Positions 56,807 through 64,000 of a stretch of DNA of 64,000 nt are shown here, piece after piece. Both the position numbers and the translations under genes were made by a program. Source of the stretch: Iris pallida (Eukaryota > Streptophyta > Magnoliopsida > Asparagales > Iridaceae); NCBI GenBank assembly GCA_029216955.1, contig JANAVB010003999.1:5086197-5150196 (forward strand), given 5' to 3'. The notes beneath the pieces were generated by a model. That model searched no databases and had not been told where the DNA came from. It was given only the letters and a program-made list of their open reading frames with translations. The stretch's first letter is position 1. Each line of letters opens with the position of its first letter.

Positions 56807-57260
56807 CCGACCCATTTGACGAGCTGGGGTAAAATATACACATACGCAGTGGGGCCCTAATTTCTGGGAATCAAGCTATATCTAGCCCACTAATTCACTC
56901 TAGTTCATCCCAACTCAGATTCCTGGTTCCATCCTTGCACCCGACCATACTTGCAGGAAAAGAAAAGAAAAAGAATACAAAAAATATCGGTATACTCAAT
57001 CCGCTATGCCGAAGTTCCAGTTGTAAACAAACATTTCATGAGTTATATGCTATCATATTAATAAATAAGTATTAAAAGTAAATATTTCAGATATCCCCAA
57101 TAAGTAATCCTAGCAATAAGTAATAACACAAGAACGTGGTCCGCATATATTAGTTAAATTAAGGTCTTGTTCGGTACACTGTAATGTAATCGTAATGTAA
57201 TCAAATGAAGAAAAAAATGTAATCAAATGGAAAAATATTTTTTTTTTCATTATCAATACT
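56807..57260. other. Unassigned spacer
   Basis: Contains a short direct repeat (GTAATGTAATC) near 57180-57210. No gene recognised. Confidence 0.4.
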
Positions 57261-57403
57261 TACTAATACTATCGGAAAGAAGTTTAGGCATTTCCTTCTC
57301 ACGCGTAAACTACTAAAGGGCTTTTTCGTCGTTCCAAATCATCGACATCGACATCGACATCGACATCGACATCGACATCATCAACAAAGCCTTTAGTTTT
57401 AAA
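57261..57403. repeat. Dispersed repeat, copy 1, with (ATCGAC)n expansion
   Basis: TACTATCGGAAAGAAGTTTA... through CAACAAAGCCTTTAG is repeated at 59481-59625. In this copy an (ATCGAC)n run of about six units lies at 57344-57379. No coding capacity. Confidence 0.8.
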
Positions 57404-57784
57404 ATCTTGGGTTCGACTATTTGAATAATTTCTTCCATTCAGCTCGAGTCACGCTATATAACATCGTTAATAAAACTATTATCTTTTTTTTACAAACCTC
57501 TTTCCGACCAATTACATTCTAGCAGCTCATTTAACTAAATATTGTTAGGTTGTACATGTCCAACCCACCCCAATCCACCTGCTCTTTTAACTAAATATTA
57601 TTAGATTGTATATGTCCAACCCTCCTGAGAATATTCTCTCATCTTATTCTCAATGAGAAATGTTCAGGTCGTTTAGGAATAGAACATAATGATGTCATTT
57701 GCCTTCAACTCTAGAAGAAAATCTCATGCAATTTCATGAATCATGCAATTATGGATCGAGAAATTTCTAGGTACTACCTAGAAC
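57404..57784. other. Unassigned spacer
   Basis: Contains two copies of ATTGT(T/A)..TACATGTCCAACCC-type sequence near 57550 and 57608. No gene recognised. Confidence 0.4.
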
Positions 57785-58340
57785 AGGGATGTGTAGATTG
57801 TTTATATTAAGCTTGAGCTTGGCTAGCTCGAGCTTGGCTAGATAAGCAAGCTTGATAAACAAGCTTGATAAAAAAAAAAGTTTGATAAGCTCAAACTCAA
57901 GCTCGTTAAGTTTGATTTTAAGCTCACTCAACTTTATTTCAAGCTCATTAAACTTTATTTCAAGCTTAACAAGCTCAATTTCAATTTAGTTAGGTTTGAA
58001 TTCAAGTACCTATAATATTAACAATTTATTTACAAAAATTTAATTAAAAAAGTTTTTTAATATCAATTATTAAAGACATATAAATATATAATGCACACAA
58101 ATTATATATAATTAGAATTAAACAAAGAACAAACGAGCTCCTAAATGAGCTTCTAAACGAGCCAGCTCGCGAGCTCAAACGAGCCGAGTACTTCTAAGCT
58201 TGAGATTGGCTCGTTTATTAGACGAGCTCGAAAATGAAGTTTGAGCTCAGCTTGTTTACTAAACGGACCGGGCTCAAACGAGCTTTTATCGAGCCGAGTT
58301 TCGAGCAGCTGGCGAATGACTTGGCTCATTTGCAGCCCTA
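57785..58340. mobile_element. hAT-like non-autonomous element (GAGCTCG / GGGCTGCAAATGAG type)
   Basis: On the minus strand the right end starts TAGGGCTGCAAATGAGCCAA, a common terminus of such plant repeats. The left end is a degenerate inverse (CAGGGATGTGTAGATTG). The body is filled with AAGCTTGAGCTTGG and GAGCTCGAAC words. No target duplication recognised. Confidence 0.6.
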
Positions 58341-58984
58341 AGTGCAGGTCCCATGGACATGTTAATTGCATACCCAAAACAAAATTTGAACTACCAAAAG
58401 TATCTGTTATATAATTACTTAAACTAATAATTCAATTACTCAACACTGAATTGCATTTATCTACAGAGACAGAAGTCTGACTACTTAATCTCCTATTTCT
58501 ACAAATCCAAGCACATAACACCCAAACGTGATTAGCGTCCAATGTTCTTATTCAATCTAAATAATTGCTTACATGTCTGCTACTGGGTGTTTGCACACTT
58601 AATCCTGGTTAGTAAAGCCAAGCAATTAACAAGCTGAAGATGACAAGGGTAGGACATTTTGGGATAATTGCTCACAAAGCCAGGTATGTGAGCAACTTAA
58701 AGATTAAACTGTCGATCCATCCTTCACTATTCTACTCCTTCGCAATGGCGTACTTACATATTTCACAATATTAGGTAATAGTTGATTACTAATTAAATAT
58801 ATGTTCACCGAACTCGGCTGGCTCTTGTGGTCATCGAGGAGAGGTATAATCTCCTTGATTAGGCGGACGGTCTCGGGATCGAACTACGGAAGAGTGGGAG
58901 GATGTGTGTGAAAATTGGGAACAATGGATCAAAAGGCATGCAAACGTAGCATGCACAAAGTTCCGTTCGTTACGCCGGGCATCG

Positions 58985-58987
<3 letters not shown>
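58341..58987. other. Unassigned spacer
   Basis: No supportable gene; no clear repeat. Confidence 0.4.
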
Positions 58988-59023
<36 letters not shown>

Positions 59024-59036
59024 TTTTTGACAGTAC

Positions 59037-59120
<84 letters not shown>

Positions 59121-59176
59121 GTTCAACTAATCTACATCCTGCCTTTATATACAGTTTTTGACAGTACCATTCTCTA
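58988..59176. repeat. (TA)n-(TC)n-(TA)n block flanked by a 30-bp direct repeat
   Basis: (TA)n lies at about 58988-59020, (TC)n at 59041-59075 and (TA)n at 59076-59115. TATACAGTTTTTGACAGTAC followed by CATTCTCT occurs at 59019 and again at about 59150. The duplicated unit probably spread with the microsatellite. Tyr-Ile and Ser-Leu repeat ORFs here are artefacts. Confidence 0.9.
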
Positions 59177-59480
59177 AGAAGTATGCTAGCTACAACAGCA
59201 ACACTGCTAACAACACAAGCAATTATAACAGCACTAGGAACACTGGTAATCACACAACCACGCTACAACAGCCACTAGGAACCCTAGAAATAAGTAAAAT
59301 AACAAATGTACATGGTCACCGCCTGTGTTATAATTAACGTACCTGATGTACATTAAAGAACATAAATGAAGCATAATTTATACTCTATTAGGCTTAGTAT
59401 CAACCTATCAATGTGACCTGAAGGAATATGTAAGTCGGCTGACCGGACCCACATGTAGCCTAATTTTACATTAACAATAC
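59177..59480. other. Unassigned spacer
   Basis: ACAACAGC/ACTAGGAAC short repeats at 59190-59290; no gene recognised. Confidence 0.4.
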
Positions 59481-59625
59481 TACTGATACTATCGGAAAGA
59501 AGTTTAGGCATTTCCTTCTCACTTTTAAACTACTAAAGGGATTTTTCATCATTCCAAATCATCAACAAAAACAACAACATCAGTCTCAACATCATCAACA
59601 AAGCCTTTAGTTCTATTTTAAAATT
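59481..59625. repeat. Dispersed repeat, copy 2
   Basis: Matches 57261-57403 but lacks the (ATCGAC)n expansion; it has CAACAAAAACAACAACATCA instead. Confidence 0.8.
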
Positions 59626-60477
59626 CCATGCAAGAAGTCTAATACTGGTTTAAAATTTGACGTCAAAGCTAGTTACTTCAACAACCTTTCATGCACCTCT
59701 TCACATATGAATAACAGGGTTTTTTTCAATCTTTGTATTGCCATCTTGTGAAGGAGAAAAAAAAATTGAAAATTTTTGAGTCGCACCCCCACTCAATGTA
59801 CACATATAAGTGGTGCACCCCACTCGATTCACCATATGCATAAGTAATCCCTCTTATGACGGGAATCGTTAGAAAAAACGATTCGTGTCGTTTGTCATAT
59901 ATTTATGACCGAAATACCCTTTATCAGTTAATGTCCTTTGACTCCGCGCCAAACCCCTCTCTCTTCTTCTTCCAGACGCTTCATCTTCCTTCCTCCCTTC
60001 TCGACGAACTTCCCCTCTCCCCGGCCCTCTCGTCTCGATCCCCCCTGTTTCTCTCATTCCAGCCTCCCTCTCCAAAGCTTCGTGGAGACAGAGAGGTAAG
60101 AACATGATAGCAGTTTGTTTTTTTTAACATTTTTTTGGAACCAATAGGAAAGATTAGTTATGATCTTCTTAACTTTATGCAGGATCTTGAAGACTGAAAG
60201 AAAGGAAGAAGAGCTTCCATGGCTGCGTGTCGAAAAGGGTATTGATTCGTAGTTTAGGGTTTATATTGTATGTTGCTAATTTTATGGAATTTGGGTTCGA
60301 ATTTCTTAGAATTGAGTAGGAACTTAGGGTTTGTTTCCATTTAAAATAGTATGATTTAGGGTTTCTCGAACACTGATTCCATTATATTTTGATGAAATTA
60401 TTTTTTTGTGCTGATTCTATGCACTGTTAGTGAATTTATTTGCTCTGTTATTGAAAGTTTAATTTTACAGGAATTAT

Positions 60478-62559
60478 ATGGTTAGATTCCATATGAAGGA
60501 TACTTCAGTTGTGAATGAAGTCGACCCTGACCTAATAAGCTTGTTGGATATTCCCTATGTAGTGAAGAGTAACCATCTAGAGGCCACATTTAAGTATTAT
60601 TGGATTGATAATCTAAAAGATGGGGAAACAGTAGAGTTGTTGAATGATGGTGGATTGTTGGACATGTTCAGTAAACAAATGCCTGATCATAATGGAGGGA
60701 TACACATTTACTTAGAAGATGTGGCAGTTCCTACTGAGCAAGACACTCCCTCTAAGAAGAACATGAAGAAAGTAGCACACAAACCACAGTTTGACACTCC
60801 CTCTAAGAAGAACATGAAGAAAGTAGCACACAAACCAACGTATTTTACTTACAGTTCTGAGGAGGAGTTGGAAAATGAAGAAGACAGAGAGCTTGGATCA
60901 CAGCCTGTGAAAGAGTTTGGTACACAAAATGAGACTCAGTTGTGTGGAGATAAACCAATAGTTGAAGACGATGACACAGAATCTGATGAGTCTTTTGTAC
61001 CAGCAGGTGAAGAAGATGACTCTTTATGTTATACTTAATTATTTGTTCTCTAACACAATTTGTAATGTTTATTTGCAGCAGATGAAGAAGATGACACAGA
61101 AATTGAGCATGTAGATGACTTCTGGGGGGAATATGTTGTGGATCCAGATAATAACAAAGAAGAATGGGGGGAAGAGACAGAGTATCAAAGATCACATGCT
61201 CATAAGAAGAAGATGTCAATGAAGAAGCTGGCAATTGATGAAATCAATCCTGCAGATGAGTACCAAAGCCCTGACTCATCCCCTTCTGAGGGGGAGGAAG
61301 AAGGGTGGGAGGAAAAAGGGGGGGGGGGGAAGTTGATGACCTGTATAGTGATGGTGAGATGGATGAGGAGAACAGGGCTCCAGTTGTGAGTGGCCTAGTC
61401 CTATGGCAGCAATGGGCTACTCCTGGTGACTGCAGAAAGTATTTGAGAGCATGTTCCATAAAAAACAGGTTTGAAATAAAGTTTGTTAAAAATGATGGTA
61501 CAAGAATATGGTGTGTATGCCAAGAAGAAACATGCCCTTGGATGTGTAGGGTGAGAATTAATAGTGTTGACAAGACAACATGTACACTAAGATAGTTAAA
61601 TGAAGAGCACACATGTAGGCACACCTCAAACTTGCATAATAGAATGGCTAATAGCAAATTCATAGCCGAGGTATTGGAAGACGATATGAAGGCCCACCAT
61701 ACTTCATGGAAGGCCAAGGATGTGCAAAAGCAAATGTGGTTGAAGTGTACTGTGAATGTTTCATACTGGAATGCCCACAAAGCATTGTTAAGAGTGAGGG
61801 AGAGAATGTTTGGGGGTTATGAAGAAAGCTATAGGAAAGCCCCTGAGGTTGCAAAGCAAATTGTTACTACCAACCCAGGTATGTAAATGTATGTTATATA
61901 TTAGTTAATGTACTTATGTTATGTATTAGTTAATGTAGATGCATTAGTTAATGTACTTATGTTATGTATATGGGATAGGGAGTATAGCTTTCAACAATTG
62001 GATTGGTGAACTAAGAAGTAAATCCATCACAATGCTTGTAGAGATGTTCCATATGATGGTAATGAAGTTGATATATGAGAGGAAAATGACTTCAGTGAAA
62101 TGGAGTGACTTGGACTTGACTCCTAGAGCACAGAAAGTGATTGATCAAAGGGCAAAGCAAGTGAACAGATATCACGTTACTGGGGCTGATGAGGGCTTAT
62201 TTTGTGTAACTAGTGTGTTCTCAATCGAGAACAAATGGACTGTTGATACTCGTATTGGGACTTGTGACTGCTTCGTATGGAATTTAACAGGGATCCCATG
62301 TGTCCATGTTGTAGCTGCATTGTTACCTAGCAGGCCCACATGGACTATGTGAGTATAGAAGTAGACTTTTTAAGCTAATATCTTTATTGTGCTAATTCCT
62401 TGTTTAATATGTACAGGTACACAAGTCCCTACTATCATGCCACTACCTATAAGAGGGCTTATGCTGGAAAGATTGTTCCATTGCCAGACCAGTCCTTATG
62501 GGATCCAGTAAACAATCACTACTTTGTATTACACTTTTGGTTATACTTCACTTTGTTTG
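60478..62559 (+). pseudogene. MULE transposase gene without catalytic core
   Basis: Readable parts: an N-terminal PB1-like region (60478-60730); a Lys-rich linker with a 17-residue duplication at 60742 and 60793; an acidic exon from 61081 after a TTATTTGCAG acceptor; the MuDR zinc DNA-binding region at 61370-61870 (GLVLWQQWATPGDCRKY...CPWMCRV...LNEEHTC); then directly the post-catalytic segment at 61975-62350 (SIAFNNWIGELRSKSI) and a SWIM finger (CDCFVWNLTGIPCVHVVAAL). A last exon at 62418 reads YYHATTYKRAYAGKIVP. Lesions are a frameshift at the G run 61319-61330, an in-frame TAG at 61593-61595, loss of the whole DDE catalytic domain between about 61880 and 61978, and the LTR at 62560. The family is certain; the gene cannot make transposase. 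Confidence 0.85.
60742..60842 (+). repeat. 2 x 51-bp coding duplication
   Basis: GACACTCCCTCTAAGAAGAA... occurs at 60742 and 60793 with identical sequence over about 45 bp, duplicating DTPSKKNMKKVAHKP in the MULE protein. Confidence 0.9.
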
Positions 62560-64000
62560 TGTCACGACCCGCACCCTGATTAGGGGCACGAGAACGTGGG
62601 TACGTCCAGCCTACGCCGCAGTATCGGCGGTAGAACGCTGTATAGGTCATCTATAACAACTAACATCTAACAATAAGACATATAAACCTGTCATCTCCGC
62701 ACGGAGGTATAACATAACATCTCAACTCTATATCTCAAACACAAGTCTAGGAAAGATAAAGATAGAACATGATATGGAATCATATGAAAGGAAGAACTGA
62801 ATATATATAGAGTTATCACACCACACAAGTAGATGTCCAACACAAATAAGTACAAGACCTGAAATATAACTAAGTCACAACTAACAATCGGAACAGTCCG
62901 ATACAAAATAAAAACTGTAAACACTAGACTAGACTAGGCACCCTCTACTGAGCTAGATGCTCCTCAGGATCCTGAAGGTCACCCTCATGTGTCCCATAGA
63001 AGGTAGGACAGTCACCATCATCATCTGTAATATTTTCAACAGGCCCAGTCAGGACAGGAACGAGCACAATACATCTCACGCAGTTCATATCAGGTTGGGA
63101 AATGTAAAGCATGCATAGAGTAAGATACATGAACTGTAAAGAATATATGTAAAACGAGAGAGATTTAATAACTGGAAATATCTATATATATGATAAGTAA
63201 GAACTGTAGGTAACCTGTGATTTAGAGCATGATATGGTTATATAAACGGGCTTAGGACATATACAAGATTTCACAAGATTTCACATGAATTTGTACAAGA
63301 TGGGATTTGATCACATAACCATTTCCTACTCACCCTCCCCAATCAATACACAAGGATCCAGTCAAGTTACGTTACTTTGTACAAGAGGTTTTTATCATGT
63401 TTGCTCACGTGATCATGAGAGTACAAGATTGCACAAGAGTATACATGAAAGTGGTGTACATGAAATACAAGATGTTCGTGAAAAGCACATGACAACTGTA
63501 TCTGATGCACCCCGAGGGAGATAACATCGCATAACAAGATCCATATAGTACCAATCCGTGATAATGACGTGACAGCATCATGTAAGGTAATCTAAAGCAA
63601 GAATATAAGTCCTAACAAGCATGAAAAGATCAGAGAATGTACTCGCCTGTCACCCTGTATGACTGATATGAATAGATGTCCGAACTGGTATCACAGAGTC
63701 CTATTTAGAGTAAAACAGGTCACAACATATCCACAATGGTAAAAATAGAGTATACAATGCATACTACATGATTCTAGGTCAATCTGGTCAAAAGTCAACT
63801 CTTGGTCAACTCTAAAGTCAAACTAGTCAAAGTTAGGTCAACACTAGTTAACTAGTTAGGGTTTTAGTCAAACTAGTCAAACTAGTTGTTTTAGGTTATT
63901 CCTAGTCATTTCTAGGTGAACTAGGTCACTTTTGACCTAAGGTTGACTTTGGTCAACCCTTAGTCAACAAGGGTCAACAAGTTGGATTTTGGGCCATTAG
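62560..64000. mobile_element. LTR (Ty3/gypsy type) inserted in the MULE gene, running off the window
   Basis: Starts TGTCACGACCCGCACCCTGA exactly where MULE coding sequence stops. TGTCACGACCC termini are typical of plant Ty3/gypsy LTRs. 1,441 bp are visible without the other end. It differs from the LTR at 1-1348. Minus-strand ORFs of 61 and 77 codons have no family I can name. A dense cluster of GTCAA words lies at 63776-63981. Orientation is undecided because LTR ends are inverted. Confidence 0.65.
63776..63981 (-). promoter_or_regulatory. W-box-like (TTGAC) cluster in the LTR
   Basis: About 12 GTCAA words on the plus strand (TTGAC on the minus strand) plus two TTGAC on the plus strand within roughly 205 bp. 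Several are GGTCAA, i.e. TTGACC. TTGAC(C/T) is the WRKY factor binding core. Function in this LTR is inferred only from density. Confidence 0.5.

Larger units (their letters stand above)
59850..62559 (+). mobile_element. Broken MULE, truncated by an LTR insertion
   Basis: A pyrimidine-rich leader (59950-60090) with apparent 5'-UTR introns (GAGAG|GTAAGA donor near 60093, TTATGCAG acceptor near 60182, TTTTACAG near 60471) leads into MULE coding sequence. The coding part ends abruptly at 62560, where an LTR begins. No TIR was defined; the left border is approximate. Confidence 0.7.

Noticed and set aside
58831..59253. 140-codon ORF with Tyr-Ile and Arg-Glu repeats
   Set aside because: It is a translation of TA and TC microsatellites.
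62945..63130. Minus-strand 61-codon ORF in the right-hand LTR as a gene
   Set aside because: Short, within an LTR, and without a motif I can name with confidence.

Overview
The window is nuclear DNA of a flowering plant, dominated by transposable elements. The evidence is GT-AG introns, L1-type LINEs with a C-terminal RNase H, Ty3/gypsy Tat-lineage and Ty1/copia retroelements, Mutator-like elements (MULEs), hAT and PIF/Harbinger MITEs, Helitrons and long (TA)n tracts. I cannot name a species. Only one convincing ordinary host gene is present: a single-exon, GC-rich gene on the minus strand at 37202-38005, resembling BRI1 kinase inhibitor 1 (BKI1). No rRNA or tRNA gene, CRISPR array or bacterial feature was seen.

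Layout. (1) 1-1348 is the end of a Ty3/gypsy-type LTR. (2) 1349-2896 and 18073-20861 are the two halves of one L1-type LINE. (3) The LINE is split by a 15,176-bp Tat-lineage Ty3/gypsy element (2897-18072) with two 2,186-bp LTRs and a perfect ACCAC target duplication. This element lacks gag, keeps a pol with two in-frame TAG stops, and carries on the opposite strand a spliced extra gene (15509 to 11115) with its own TATA box, a plant-mobile-domain (PMD)-like region and a C-terminal coiled coil. (4) 21262-32818 is an old Ty1/copia element (TSD ATTAT). Inside it sit a young minus-strand copia element (21537-27439, TSD TGCTC) and a hAT MITE (30474-31054, 8-bp TSD). (5) 33.3-41.2 kb is a mosaic of MITE remnants, microsatellites, a small Helitron, the BKI1-like gene and an array of palindromes. 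(6) 41155-42536 is a run of short Helitrons nested head to tail. (7) 42546-48865 is an apparently intact 6,320-bp MULE with a 9-bp TSD and long TIRs. It holds two convergent open genes: a seven-exon PMD gene (678 aa) and a MULE transposase (722 aa). (8) 49.2-51.8 kb is a minus-strand copia remnant. (9) 52-59.6 kb holds MITEs, hAT-like elements and microsatellites. (10) 59.9-62.56 kb is a broken MULE gene that has lost its catalytic core and is interrupted at 62560 by another LTR running off the window.

How the parts fit. Most of the window records layered insertion, and target-site duplications let the order be read. The two places with coherent gene content beyond ordinary retroelement genes are the MULE, where transposase and PMD gene are both open, and the antisense gene of the Tat element. 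Both encode PMD-type proteins in unrelated mobile elements, which is the most notable feature. All premature stops I could pin down in the Tat element, the LINE and the broken MULE are TAG. All protein identifications come from motif recognition by eye, not from database searches.
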